Shown in pieces: positions 26,127 through 35,947 of a stretch of DNA of 64,000 nt (the first letter of the stretch is position 1; the number at the start of each line of letters is the position of its first letter). The notes below the pieces were generated by a model that saw nothing but the letters and a program-made list of their open reading frames with translations, was not told the origin of the DNA and searched no databases. Position numbers and translations under genes: made by a program. The stretch is from Flaviflexus ciconiae (GTDB lineage Bacteria > Actinomycetota > Actinomycetes > Actinomycetales > Actinomycetaceae), in NCBI RefSeq assembly GCF_003971195.1, contig NZ_CP034593.1:248001-312000 (forward strand), in the 5' to 3' direction.

Positions 26127-27056
26127 CTAGAGCCGCCCAATTGAGTCGATAACAAGGTCCCAGAACTTTGCGACATCAAGGCCCGTTGCCACGTGCGTGG
26201 TGGAAACGTGGTTGATCCAGGGCCTGCGCTCTACGAGAGTCATGCCGGTGGTGTACGTGCCTTCAGTCTCGACAACGATCTTGGCGTTGAGCGTATCGAC
26301 AATGCTGGGATCAATAACCCTGGCCAGTGCTACCGGGTCGTGAACGGGCGGTGCTGTGAACCGCTGTTCTAATTTGTTCGATTCGATGAAGAACGCCATG
26401 AGATCAACGACGAAGTTGCCGATCGGGGTGCCGAGTTCTCGGAAGCGGTCAACGACATCGGGGGTGGCCTGAGCCTCGTGGGTGACGTCCAGGCCCACCA
26501 TGGTTACCTGCCATGGCGCAGAGAAGACGAGATTGGCAGCTTCGGGATCGACAAGAATGTTGAACTCGGCTGCGGTCGTGGCGTTGCCGAGATTCATGCC
26601 GCCACCCATGAGGCTCACTTCTCTCACGCGGCCAATGATCTCGGGTTGTTTGCGCATGGCCATGGCAATATTCGTGAGCGGCCCCGTCGGAACAAGAGTG
26701 ATCGTGCCTGGCTCCGCGGACATGACCACATCGATCATGACGTCGACAGCGTGCCTGCGGTCGAGCTCCATGGCCGGCTCTGGCAAGGTGACCCCGTCGA
26801 GCCCGGACTCGCCGTGAATCTCGGGTGAGGTGACAAGGTCACGCACCAGGGGAGTGGCACATCCCGCAGCTATCGGTGCACTGATTCCAGCCAGGGTGGC
26901 AATGCCAAGGGCGTTGCGGGTGACCTTCTCCAGAGTCTGGTTGCCACCCACGGTGGTGATTGCCGCAATCTCGACATGGGGGTTGCCTGCCGCGAGCAGT
27001 ATTGCCACGGCATCGTCATGCCCGGGATCGCAGTCAAGGATGATTCTTAGCGTCAT
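26127..27056 (-). CDS. Inosine/uridine-preferring nucleoside hydrolase
   Basis: 309-aa enzyme that cleaves the N-glycosidic bond of ribonucleosides. The calcium-binding N-terminal motif LDCDPGHDDAVAI is intact, as are TTVGGNQTLEKVTRNAL, VPTGPLTNIAMA, EVSLMGGG, AEFNILVDPEAA and the later PPVHDPVALA. Start chosen at MTLRIIL, behind GAAGG; the extra upstream codons precede this site. Transcribed leftward, convergent with the TRAP/SDR block, so it need not belong to that pathway. No signal peptide, so cytoplasmic nucleoside salvage. Confidence 0.93.
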   Translation of the reverse strand: MTLRIILDCDPGHDDAVAILLAAGNPHVEIAAITTVGGNQTLEKVTRNALGIATLAGISAPIAAGCATPLVRDLVTSPEIHGESGLDGVTLPEPAMELDRRHAVDVMIDVVMSAEPGTITLVPTGPLTNIAMAMRKQPEIIGRVREVSLMGGGMNLGNATTAAEFNILVDPEAANLVFSAPWQVTMVGLDVTHEAQATPDVVDRFRELGTPIGNFVVDLMAFFIESNKLEQRFTAPPVHDPVALARVIDPSIVDTLNAKIVVETEGTYTTGMTLVERRPWINHVSTTHVATGLDVAKFWDLVIDSIGRL

Positions 27057-27146
27057 GGGCGAACCTTCGTTTTGAACGTTCTTCCGGTTCAGATTGACCT
27101 GCATCAGAAGATGGGGACCTATTTCGGGCTGTGCTCCGCACTTCGC

Positions 27147-28085
27147 CTAGGGAGCTACCTCAAGGAGCGGGAAGGATCCCATCTCCGCACGCATTGATGG
27201 GGTTAAGAATTCGAGGGACGTCACAGCAATTTGCGAGTTCATCGACATTGTGGCGGTCGGGATGTAGGAGAACAGTTCCCTAGCAACAAGGCGGTAAGCA
27301 TCCGCTTCCAGCTGTGCCGCCGTCTGTGCACTGGGGTCTTCCAAGAACCAGTCGGGCAGAGGAGCGAACGGCTCGCGGATGTCGTCCATCCCCGCGTCCA
27401 AGATCTCGCTCGTGTAGTCGTTCAGGTCGGCGATCCGCGCGAGTGCACGGTCCGGGGCTTCAAGGTGAGGGGTGGCTGCTTCCAGCCACTGCCGGGCGCG
27501 ATCCAGTTCAACGAGACTCGTCTCGGAGGCGAGCTCGGCCACCTGGGCGGAGGTTAGCGGCTCGGCCGAAATACCGCCTGTTGGTTCCTCTCCTTCGGGG
27601 GCGGTCGCAATATCGTCGTGGGCGACTTGGAGGCGGATAAGAATCGAAGCGTAGAGCGGTGAGTCCGACGGATCGCCGCTTTCCAGCGCGGCCTGAGTCG
27701 CGGTGATGGCGTCCTCGAGAAGTACCGTCAGGTCATCCGTCGTGGCAGCGGGCGGGGGCGGGTTTTCGGCACCGTCCGGTGCCCCGTCGGGCCACGGCAC
27801 CCACAGACCACCGACAGCATCGAGGTGGTCGGAGGCGACCGATGCTAGTTGTGAGGGATCGGATTCGGTGTCGCCCGCGGCCGCTTCATCGCTTGCTTCG
27901 GCAAGAAGATAGTACGAGTCGGCGGCTTCCTGTCGATGAACCTCGTCGGCCCCGGGGGTAGGTAGCTCGGGTGGGCCGGTGTCGATTCGGGTTCCGACAA
28001 CGACCATGGCCAGGATAAAGATAGCGATACCAATGGCGATTGAGAGCGCGAATCCTGGGGTCGAAAGGCCCGTGCGACGTGTCAT
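27147..28085 (-). CDS. DUF4439-type ferritin-like domain protein
   Basis: 312-aa protein with one N-terminal membrane anchor (FALSIAIGIAIFILAMVVVG) and a mostly helical, Ala/Glu/Asp-rich extracytoplasmic part. The C-terminal half (about 180-310), with LVELDRARQWLEAATPHLE and AAQLEADAYRLVARELFSYI, resembles the ferritin-like DUF4439 domain of actinobacterial proteins encoded just before rimP. Start at MTRRTGLS; the longer frame runs across the rimP promoter. Function unknown; a metal site is only inferred from the fold. Confidence 0.72.
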   Translation of the reverse strand: MTRRTGLSTPGFALSIAIGIAIFILAMVVVGTRIDTGPPELPTPGADEVHRQEAADSYYLLAEASDEAAAGDTESDPSQLASVASDHLDAVGGLWVPWPDGAPDGAENPPPPAATTDDLTVLLEDAITATQAALESGDPSDSPLYASILIRLQVAHDDIATAPEGEEPTGGISAEPLTSAQVAELASETSLVELDRARQWLEAATPHLEAPDRALARIADLNDYTSEILDAGMDDIREPFAPLPDWFLEDPSAQTAAQLEADAYRLVARELFSYIPTATMSMNSQIAVTSLEFLTPSMRAEMGSFPLLEVAP

Positions 28086-28182
28086 ATATCCATAGTGCCA
28101 CAGGGTATCGATCAGCCAGTGGCGTAGTGGAATCCGTGTCCAGGTGCAGAGGGAGTTGGTGGATGCAGGTACGCTAGGACAC

Positions 28183-28632
28183 ATGAAAGACGTCGAAAAG
28201 ATCCACGAGGTGCTGGCACCGGCAGTTGCCGGTGCCGGGCTCTTCCTGGAACAAGTTGAACTCAAGCCCGCCGGTAAGCGCACTCTCCTGCGCGTAACCG
28301 TTGACCTGGCAGATGGTCCCGGGGGAGTGGACTCCGATCAGCTCACCGACGTCTCTCGCGTCATCTCCGAGACCCTCGATGAAAGCCCGGACGCTCCCGC
28401 GGGACAGTATGTTCTCGAGGTTTCCACCCCCGGAGCAACACGTAAGCTCACCGAGCCGCGCCACTTCCGACGTGCGGAAGGCCGCAAAGTCATCCTTACC
28501 ACTGCCGATGGCGAGGTTACGGGGCGTCTTGAGTCGGTCGAAGGCGATACACTGGCGATCAGCAATAACGGGCATACCCAGGAGATCGCAATCTCCGACG
28601 TGGTCAATGCTCGTGTGGACGTCGAACTCTAG
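28183..28632 (+). CDS. rimP: Ribosome maturation factor RimP
   Basis: 149-aa two-domain protein needed for 30S subunit assembly. N-terminal alpha-beta domain: GLFLEQVELKPAGKRTLLRVTVD, then VSRVISETLDESP and YVLEVSTPGATRKLTEPRHFRR (the family signature). C-terminal SH3-like barrel: VILTTADGEVTGRLESVEGD. Start at MKDVEKIHE. It heads the classic operon rimP-nusA-ylxR-infB-rbfA-truB. Confidence 0.95.
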   Translation: MKDVEKIHEVLAPAVAGAGLFLEQVELKPAGKRTLLRVTVDLADGPGGVDSDQLTDVSRVISETLDESPDAPAGQYVLEVSTPGATRKLTEPRHFRRAEGRKVILTTADGEVTGRLESVEGDTLAISNNGHTQEIAISDVVNARVDVEL

Positions 28633-28640
28633 GAGCCCCC

Positions 28641-29744
28641 GTGGATATTCAGATGAGCGAGCTGCGGATCGTCGAATCCGAGCTCGGAATTAGTGTCGAC
28701 GTTCTGGTCGGCGCAATCGAGGATGCACTTCTGCACGCCTACCACCGTGTCCCGGGAGCAATCGGCCAGGCCCGAGTTGAGCTTGACCGCACCTCCGGCA
28801 AGGCAACCGTCTGGGCCGTCGAGTTTGATGACGACGGTGAGCCCGTCGGCGAGTTTGACGACACCCCGAACGACTTTGGGCGCATCGCGACTTCAACCGC
28901 GCGTTCGATCATTGCGCAGCGTCTGCGCGATGCCGAGGCAGACCGCGTCCTTGGCTCCTTTAAGGGCAAGCAGGGGACCATCGTTTCCGGCGTTGTGCAG
29001 GCGGCCCCGCCTCGCTCCAACCCCGAAGATATTTACGTCAACGTCGGTGAGCACGAGGCGATCCTCCGCAAGGACGAGCAGGTTCCCACCGAACGTTTCC
29101 GCCACGGTGACCGGCTCCGCGCCTACGTCACCGATGTGTCCGTTGGTCACCGCGGTGCCACCGTCCGCCTGTCCCGCTCCCACCCGGAGCTGGTCCGCCG
29201 TCTCTTCGAGGCCGAGGTTCCCGAGATCGAGGGCGGAGATGTTGAGATCGTTGCCCTTGCTCGCGAGGCTGGCCACCGGACGAAGCTTGCCGTGTGGAGC
29301 GCTGACGAGTCGATCAACGCCAAGGGTGCCTGTATCGGACAGCACGGACAGCGCGTCCGCGCCGTCATGGAGGAGCTTGGTGGAGAGAAGATCGATATCG
29401 TCGACTACGACGACGATCCCGCTCTGTTCATCGGGGCCTCCCTGTCGCCCGCACGCGTCACCCAGGTCGACATCCTCAACGCGGATGCTCGCCAGGCCCG
29501 CGCGGTCGTTCCCGACGACCAGGCATCGCTCGCCATCGGCAAGGAAGCGCAGAATGTACGCCTCGCCGCAAAGCTGACCGGCTGGTCAATCGATATCCGT
29601 AAGGAATCGGAAATGGCGGCGGCACGCGCCGAAGCCGAAGCAGCCGCAGCTCGCCGGGCTGAAGAGGCCGCGGCAGCCGCTGAACTCGATGACTCAGCCG
29701 AGTACGACGACGATTTCGACGAGTCTGACGACACGGAGAATTGA
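28641..29744 (+). CDS. nusA: Transcription termination/antitermination factor NusA
   Basis: 367-aa RNA-polymerase-binding factor controlling pausing, termination and antitermination. N-terminal domain (about 1-125), S1 domain (KGKQGTIVSGVVQAAP region), then two KH domains (DPVGACIGQHGQR-type GACIGQHGQRVRAVMEEL, and ASLAIGKEAQNVRLAAKLTG). The C-terminus is a Glu/Ala/Asp-rich tail instead of the acidic repeats of E. coli NusA, as is usual in actinobacteria. GTG start, eight bases after rimP. Confidence 0.96.
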   Translation: MDIQMSELRIVESELGISVDVLVGAIEDALLHAYHRVPGAIGQARVELDRTSGKATVWAVEFDDDGEPVGEFDDTPNDFGRIATSTARSIIAQRLRDAEADRVLGSFKGKQGTIVSGVVQAAPPRSNPEDIYVNVGEHEAILRKDEQVPTERFRHGDRLRAYVTDVSVGHRGATVRLSRSHPELVRRLFEAEVPEIEGGDVEIVALAREAGHRTKLAVWSADESINAKGACIGQHGQRVRAVMEELGGEKIDIVDYDDDPALFIGASLSPARVTQVDILNADARQARAVVPDDQASLAIGKEAQNVRLAAKLTGWSIDIRKESEMAAARAEAEAAAARRAEEAAAAAELDDSAEYDDDFDESDDTEN

Positions 29745-29826
29745 GAGATCACCCACCACGTGGCCGAAACAGTTGGTTTGTGGCCGCGAATTGATAGAAT
29801 GGCGGATGGTTTACGCCGCCTAGCAG

Positions 29827-30153
29827 ATGGACACTGTGTTGACTCATACACCTCAGCGCACGTGCATCGCCTGTCGGCAGCGGGAACCGCGGTCCGCCCT
29901 GGTCCGTTTTGTGGCGCAACAAGGAAAGCTTGTTGTTGACACGGACGCGACTCTCCCCGGGCGAGGCGCGTGGCTGCATCGTCGCCGCGCATGCCTGAAC
30001 AAGGCCCTTGTGACCCGGTCGTTTAACCGTCACCTGCGTACGCAGATCACGGACACGACCGAGGCTGAGGCCCGGTTCGACTTAGGCTCAACCGGAGCCG
30101 AGAAACAAGAAGCGACGAAGAAAGCGGGTAGAGAGCCGATGGGCGCCCGATGA
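29827..30153 (+). CDS. ylxR: YlxR family RNA-binding protein
   Basis: 108-aa protein with the YlxR domain: RTCIACRQREPRSALVRFV, then GRGAWLHRRRACLNKAL. YlxR proteins bind nucleic acid (some modulate RNase P) and sit between nusA and infB, as here. The last 30 residues are a charged tail. Starts a few codons either side (ATG 29827 or following GTG/TTG) are possible. Confidence 0.88.
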   Translation: MDTVLTHTPQRTCIACRQREPRSALVRFVAQQGKLVVDTDATLPGRGAWLHRRRACLNKALVTRSFNRHLRTQITDTTEAEARFDLGSTGAEKQEATKKAGREPMGAR

Positions 30154-30223
30154 GTACCCAGCGATGAGCTGCCAGCAATAACGGGTCTGTCGCACCTGCG
30201 CGGACCCCACACAAAGGAGAAAT

Positions 30224-33099
30224 GTGGCCAAAGTCCGCGTCCACCAACTCGCCAAGGAACTAGGAATCCAGAGCAAGGAACTGCTTGCCTACCTGTCCGA
30301 AGCCGGCGAGTTTGTTAAATCAGCGTCCTCGACGCTCGAGCCTCCCGTTGAGAGGAAGGCTCGCGAGCACTACGAGGCGAATGCGCCGAAGGCTGAAGAA
30401 AAGCCCGAGGCCAAGAAGGCTGCACCCAAGGCGCAGTCCCGTCCCGCCGCACCCAAGCCGGGACCCGCGCAGAGCCCGAAGACGGAGCCTGCCGCGAAGC
30501 CTGCACAGACCAAGGAGACACCGAAGCCGGCCGCACCCAAGCCCGGCCCCAAGACAACTCCCGCCGCTCCCGCACAGGAGAAGGCGGAACCGAAGGCATC
30601 GGCTCCGGCTCCCAAGCCGGCAGCACCTGCCCCAAGCCTGCGGCGCCCGCACCGAAGCCGGGTCCCGCGCAGTCAACCCCGGCAGCATCCGCGAAGCCCG
30701 GCCCCCGTCCCGCAGCTCCGAAGTCCGGCCCCAAGCCGGGCGGTCAGCAGCGCGGCGGCGACCAGCGCCAGCAGCGCGGCGGTAAGGGCGGTCCTCGCCC
30801 CGGTAACAACCCGTTCTCGTCGAGTCAGGGAATGCCCCGCCCCGGCGGCGGCAAGGGCGGTCCCCGTCCCGGTAACAACCCGTTCTCGTCGAGTCAGGGA
30901 ATGCCCCGCCCCGGCGGCGGCAACAAGGCTGGCGGAGGCCAGGGTGGCCAGGGTGGGTCACGTCCCCGTCCGGGCGCAGGTGGTGCGAACAGGGGCGGAC
31001 CTCGTCCCTCGCCGGCCATGATGCCCGGCCACTCCGCACTTGCGGACCAGTCGAAGGGCGGCGGCCGCGGTGGTCGCGGCGGTCGTCCTGGTGGCGGTCG
31101 TGGCGGAGCACCCGGCGCAGGCGGACCCGGAGGCGGCCCGAACAGGGGTCGTCCGCAGCGCGGTGGTACCGCTGGTGCATTCGGTCGTGGCGGCGGCCGT
31201 CCCGGTAGGGGACGGAAGTCGAAGCGCGCGAAGCGTCAAGAGTACGAGCAGCAGAATGCTCCCATGGTGGGCGGTGTCCGCGTTCCCCGCGGCGACGGTT
31301 CAACCGTTGTCCGGATCCGCGCAGGCGCATCCCTTGCTGACTTCGCCGAGAAGATTAACGTCGATCCCGCAGCACTCGTGACCGTCATGATCACGATGGG
31401 CGAGATGGTGACAGCTAACCAGTCGCTCGACGAGGACACGTTCAAGTTGCTCGGTGCTGAACTCGGTTACGACATCCAGATCCTGTCCGCCGAGGACGAG
31501 GATCGCGAGATTCTCGAGCAGTTCAACATTGACCTCGAGGCCGAAGAGGCCGCCGAAGACGATGAGGATATGCGTCCGCGTCCGCCGGTCGTCACGGTCA
31601 TGGGCCACGTCGACCACGGTAAGACGAAGCTCCTTGACGCGATCCGTTCCGAAGACGTTGCCGAAGGCGAAGCCGGCGGCATCACCCAGCGGATCGGCGC
31701 TTACCAGGTTGCTGTCGATCACGAGGGCGAAAGCCGCGCGATTACCTTTATCGATACCCCCGGTCACGAGGCGTTCACGCAGATGCGTGCCCGCGGTGCC
31801 GAGGTTACCGACATTGCGATCCTTGTTGTCGCAGCGAACGACGGCGTTATGCCGCAGACCGTCGAGGCGCTTAACCACGCCCAGGCGGCCGGTGTTCCGA
31901 TCGTTGTCGCGGTCAACAAGATTGACGTTGAGGGAGCTTCCCCGGACAAGGTCCGCGGTCAGCTCACCGAATACGGTCTGGTTGCCGAGGATTACGGCGG
32001 CGACACGATGTTCGTCGACGTTTCCGCCAAGCAACGCCTCAACATTGACGATCTCCTCGAAGCTGTCCTCCTCACGGCAGACGCGGCTCTCGAGCTGACC
32101 GCCAACCCGGACAAGCCGGCACGCGGCGTTGCGATCGAGTCCAAGCTGGACCCGGGCCGCGGCTCCCTTATCACGGCTCTTGTCGAGTCCGGTACGCTCC
32201 GCGTTGGCGACTCGATTGTTGCGGGCACCGCCCACGGCACCGTCCGTGCGATGTTCGACGACAAGGGCAACACGGTGGACGAGGCCGGTCCTTCGGATCC
32301 AGTCCAGGTCCTTGGCCTTACCTCGGTCCCGAGCGCCGGTGACGGCTTCCTCGTGGCAGAGGATTCGCGCCAGGCCCGTCAGATCGCCGACAAGCGGGAG
32401 ACCGCTAAGCGCGCCGCTACGCTCGCTAAGCGCCGCAAGCGCATCTCCCTCGAGGACTTCAACGAGGCACTCAAGGCCGGCCAGGTCGAGACCCTCAACC
32501 TCATCATCAAGGGCGACTCCTCGGGAACCGTCGAGGCTCTCGAATCGTCCCTGCTGGAGCTCGAGGTCTCAGACGAGGTTGCGCTCAACATCATTCACCG
32601 CGGTGTCGGTGCGATCACGCAGAACGACGTCAACCTTGCCACGGTCGACTCGGCCGTGATCATCGGCTTCAACGTCCGCCCGGCAGAGCGAGTCACCGAC
32701 TACGCCGACGCCGAGGGTGTGGAGATGAAGTTCTACTCCGTGATCTACGACGCGATCGACGACGTTGAAAGTGCTCTCAAGGGCATGCTCAAGCCGATCT
32801 ACGAAGAGGTCGAGCTCGGCCGCGCGGAGATCCGCCAGATCTTCCGTTCCGGCAAATTCGGCAACATCGCCGGTTCGATGGTGCTCTCCGGTGTTATCAA
32901 GCGCGGCGCAAATGCGCGCCTGGTACGCGACGGCGTCGTCATCACCCCGAATCTCGAAATCGTTTCGCTCCGCCGCGAGAAGGACGATGTCACCGAGGTC
33001 CGCGAAGGTTTCGAGTGCGGTATTACGCTCGGCCACAAGGACATCGCTGAAGGCGACATCATCGAGACGTTCGAGATGCGGGAAAAGCCCCGCGAATAA
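30224..33099 (+). CDS. infB: Translation initiation factor IF-2, frameshifted
   Basis: GTPase that places initiator tRNA on the ribosome. N-terminal domain ([21 protein letters not shown]), a long Pro/Ala/Lys then Gly/Arg-rich disordered region, then the GTPase core with [22 protein letters not shown] and NKID, and domains II-IV. The frame breaks in the C-run at 30630-30633 within the disordered region: AAPAP is followed by out-of-frame Arg-rich sequence until the true frame ([13 protein letters not shown]) resumes. One extra C restores a 958-aa protein. Because the factor is essential, an assembly error is most likely. Confidence 0.93.
30781..30918 (+). repeat. 69-bp tandem repeat inside infB
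   Basis: Two adjacent 69-bp units (30781-30849 and 30850-30918) coding [20 protein letters not shown] plus PGG, nearly identical in DNA. They lie in the Gly/Arg-rich disordered region of IF-2 and could vary in copy number between strains. Confidence 0.85.
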
Positions 33100-33118
33100 C
33101 GCGACTAAGCCACAGGCA

Positions 33119-33140
33119 GGTGGGCCCTCCGGGGCCCACC
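33119..33140 (+). terminator. Hairpin between infB and rbfA
   Basis: Perfect 9-bp stem GGTGGGCCC / GGGCCCACC with a four-base loop, no T-tract. Could be a partial terminator or an mRNA-stability element within the operon. Confidence 0.5.
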
Positions 33141-33159
33141 CCTGGGAACAGGAATATCC

Positions 33160-33591
33160 ATGGCCGAAAACCCTCGCGCCCGCAAGGTCGCCGATCGCAT
33201 CCAGGAGATCGTGGCCGTCATGATCGACCGGAAGCTCAAGGATCCGCGGCTCGGCATGGTCACCGTGACCGATGTTCGAGTTACCGGCGACCTGCAGCAC
33301 GCAACGATCTTCTACACCGTCCTCGGTGACGAAACGGTTCTCCGTTCGTCCGGCACGGCTCTCGAGTCCGCAAAAGGCATGATCCGTTCCGAGGTGGGCA
33401 AGCAGCTTGGCTTGCGGCTCACCCCGACCATCGAGTTCGTTGCGGATGCTCTTCCGGTGACCGCGCAGTCCATTGAGGACGCTCTGGTCGCGGCGCGCGC
33501 ACGCGATGCCGAACTGGCTCGTCAGCGCGAGTCGGCGAAGCCCGCGGGCGACTCCGATCCGTACAAGAAGCCGGCCGACGACAGCGAATGA
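33160..33591 (+). CDS. rbfA: 30S ribosome-binding factor A
   Basis: 143-aa single KH-like-domain protein that matures the 16S rRNA 5' end. Diagnostic stretches: [36 protein letters not shown] and [15 protein letters not shown] (given in pieces: [24 protein letters not shown]). The C-terminal 30 residues are a polar tail. Its stop overlaps truB (ATGA). Confidence 0.94.
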   Translation: MAENPRARKVADRIQEIVAVMIDRKLKDPRLGMVTVTDVRVTGDLQHATIFYTVLGDETVLRSSGTALESAKGMIRSEVGKQLGLRLTPTIEFVADALPVTAQSIEDALVAARARDAELARQRESAKPAGDSDPYKKPADDSE

Positions 33592-34493
33592 TCGACGTCC
33601 CTCGAGGAGCGGCACCCGCACAGTCCGGCATCCTCATAGTCGACAAGCCCGCCGCTGCCACCTCTCACGATGTGGTGGCGGCGGTTCGCCGTCTCGCCCA
33701 CACCCGCAAAGTCGGCCACGCCGGCACCCTCGACCCTGCGGCAACGGGGGTGCTCGTCATTGGCATCGGCGCAGGGACCAAGCTCCTGACCTACCTGTCG
33801 GGAGCCGACAAGGACTATCTGTCAACGTTCCGGCTCGGCCAAGAGACCGACACCGAGGACGCCGATGGACAAATCATCTCCACCCCCGGGCTGACAGCAA
33901 CCGATGAACAAATAGATGTTGCCCTTGCCTCCCTCACCGGAACGATCGAGCAGATTCCGTCCGCCTACTCGGCCAAGAAGATCGACGGCAAACGCGCCTA
34001 CGATCTGGCGCGGGCGGGAGAGAAAGTTGACCTGAAGGCCGCGACTGTCACCATCGACCGTCTTGATCGCACGTCTCCGGTTACTCGCCACGATGATCTG
34101 GCTGACTTCGATGTCGAAGTGAGTTGCTCCACCGGTACCTACGTGCGGGCCCTCGCCCGGCAAACCGCGAATGCTCTCGGATCCGCTGGCCACATCACCT
34201 ATCTGCGACGCACGAGAGTTGGCGGCTTCGACCTTTCTGAAGCTCACACGATTGAGTCCCTGATCGAGCAAGCTCAGTCCGGCCCTATCTCAGTCCTCCC
34301 CATGGCAGAGGCCGCGAAACGCTCCATGCCATCCGTGCAGATCACGGCCGAGCAGGAGACGGCACTGCGCTACGGCCAGTTCATCGACCTTGACGTTGAG
34401 TCCTTCCCCGTTGCTCTTATCCGCGATGACACCCTTGTTGCTATCGGCACGAAACGAGGCAACCAGGTTGGCCCGGCAACGGTCTTCGCTTAG
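33588..34493 (+). CDS. truB: tRNA pseudouridine(55) synthase
   Basis: 301-aa enzyme converting U55 in the T-loop of tRNAs. The catalytic Asp is in [53 protein letters not shown] and [13 protein letters not shown] are typical TruB motifs. A C-terminal PUA-like domain follows. Translationally coupled to rbfA; last gene of the rimP operon. Confidence 0.95.
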   Translation: MIDVPRGAAPAQSGILIVDKPAAATSHDVVAAVRRLAHTRKVGHAGTLDPAATGVLVIGIGAGTKLLTYLSGADKDYLSTFRLGQETDTEDADGQIISTPGLTATDEQIDVALASLTGTIEQIPSAYSAKKIDGKRAYDLARAGEKVDLKAATVTIDRLDRTSPVTRHDDLADFDVEVSCSTGTYVRALARQTANALGSAGHITYLRRTRVGGFDLSEAHTIESLIEQAQSGPISVLPMAEAAKRSMPSVQITAEQETALRYGQFIDLDVESFPVALIRDDTLVAIGTKRGNQVGPATVFA

Positions 34494-34548
34494 GGACAGG
34501 TGACATCTTGTCGCCGGAGGGTTATTCCTCGATGCTTACTGACCTGCC

Positions 34549-35733
34549 CTACGGCGTGAGTTGAAGGGCAAGCCAGAGAATTGCAGCATCTGCGATCCTG
34601 CGAGGGTCCAGTCCCGTCGAGTCCGCGATGCGGTTGAGCCTGCCGGTGAGGGTGTTCTTGTGAATGAAAAGAATGTCGGCGGCTCGGGAGAGTGATCCGT
34701 CTGCGTCGAAATAGGCACGAAGGGACCGAATGAGCTCATCGCGATGCTCTGCAGGCAGCCCCTCGAAGACTCGGAGAACGAATGCCTGTCGTTCCCGCGC
34801 GGGAGTGGCCGACAGTAGCAATTCGATGGTCAGCCCGTCATAACGATGAATGTCGGTGGGGGAGTGAAGTGCGTGGCTCAGCGCTTTCTCCGCCTGATCG
34901 GTTGCCTGCGGCCCGCGCAGGCCGATACCGGAAAGTCCCACAGCGAGCCTGAGGGTGGACTCTGCCCGCACCCTCCGCGCGAGATGATCAAGCCAGGAGA
35001 CGATCATCGCCAGTTGTTCTGAAGACTGCGAGTAAGCGGAACTATCTCGACTTCCCATCGGATTCTTGTCGAGGACAGCATGGGGGATAAGGATGACGAT
35101 ACGAGAGGCGAGAAGAGCGGTGATTGCCCCGCGGGCGCGTGCTTCTTCAAGAACCAGTTCGCTCATGCGATCCACCTCGGCTTGGAACGAGGAGGAGGCA
35201 GCGGGTTTGGTGGGGCTGCCTGCTGAAGTGACCCTGGCGGTAGCAACGACGTAGGCCGCACGAACATCGATGTTGAAGTCGTTACCTTCGGTGACAATCT
35301 CGGGAGTGGGCTCCCGAGTGTCGGTCAACCAGGCCTCAAGGAACCGAGAATAGGATCTGCCGTGCCGTTCCGCTCGTTCCCGGACGTGGGTTTCCCGCAG
35401 GAGAATTTCCGTCATTTTCTGCAACACGTGGGCCGGGGTGGTGAAGGTGGCGGGATCACCGGTGATGCCAAGAACGCCCGTGATTTCGCCTTCGACCCAG
35501 ATCGGTAGGTTGAGGCCCGGGCGGACCCCTGGCAGCCGGTCGTGCGGCTCAATGATCAGCCGATCAAGCTGCTCCGTGATGACTCGTTCCGCCCCAAGGT
35601 GATGGTTGCCGATCCGGTTAGGGTCCGTGCTTGCCATGATGACCGCAGACCGGTCCATGAGATTCACGTCCTCGCCAAGGACCGAACTGATCTCGGACAC
35701 GATCCGCTGAGCATTCTCGACAGAGATCTTCAC
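34549..35733 (-). CDS. CdaR-family sugar-diacid/glycerate regulator
   Basis: 394-aa transcriptional activator of the CdaR/PucR group. N-terminal sugar-diacid recognition domain (about 1-130; LPGVRPGLNLPIWVEGEITG), a middle GGDEF-like region, and a C-terminal PucR-type helix-turn-helix (LSRAADILFIHKNTLTGRLN then RIADSTGLDP). GTG start behind GGAGGAGGA. Divergent from gntP-glxK; CdaR homologues respond to glycerate, galactarate or glucarate, which matches the target genes. Confidence 0.92.
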   Translation of the reverse strand: MKISVENAQRIVSEISSVLGEDVNLMDRSAVIMASTDPNRIGNHHLGAERVITEQLDRLIIEPHDRLPGVRPGLNLPIWVEGEITGVLGITGDPATFTTPAHVLQKMTEILLRETHVRERAERHGRSYSRFLEAWLTDTREPTPEIVTEGNDFNIDVRAAYVVATARVTSAGSPTKPAASSSFQAEVDRMSELVLEEARARGAITALLASRIVILIPHAVLDKNPMGSRDSSAYSQSSEQLAMIVSWLDHLARRVRAESTLRLAVGLSGIGLRGPQATDQAEKALSHALHSPTDIHRYDGLTIELLLSATPARERQAFVLRVFEGLPAEHRDELIRSLRAYFDADGSLSRAADILFIHKNTLTGRLNRIADSTGLDPRRIADAAILWLALQLTP

Positions 35734-35865
35734 CGATCCTCCTCCACGCTGAGAAACCCCGCTTCACCTGCGGAAATATTGGTTGAACATGCGATCTGAA
35801 ACACACCGCTGTGGAACGATCCTAGCTCCTTACTGGTCTGGCGACTATCAAAACGTGGAAATCAT

Positions 35866-35877
35866 GGTCTGAAGACC
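35866..35877. promoter_or_regulatory. Candidate operator in cdaR-gntP intergenic region
   Basis: GGTCTGAAGACC, 5-bp inverted arms around GA, in the 214-base divergent promoter region. A further GGTCT half-site lies near 35835. Weak evidence only. Confidence 0.3.
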
Positions 35878-35947
35878 GTCGACTCTTGTGAATGACTCGC
35901 CCTACTGTGGTGCTCATCTCTCGCTAGTCTGTCGCAAAGGAGCAGAA

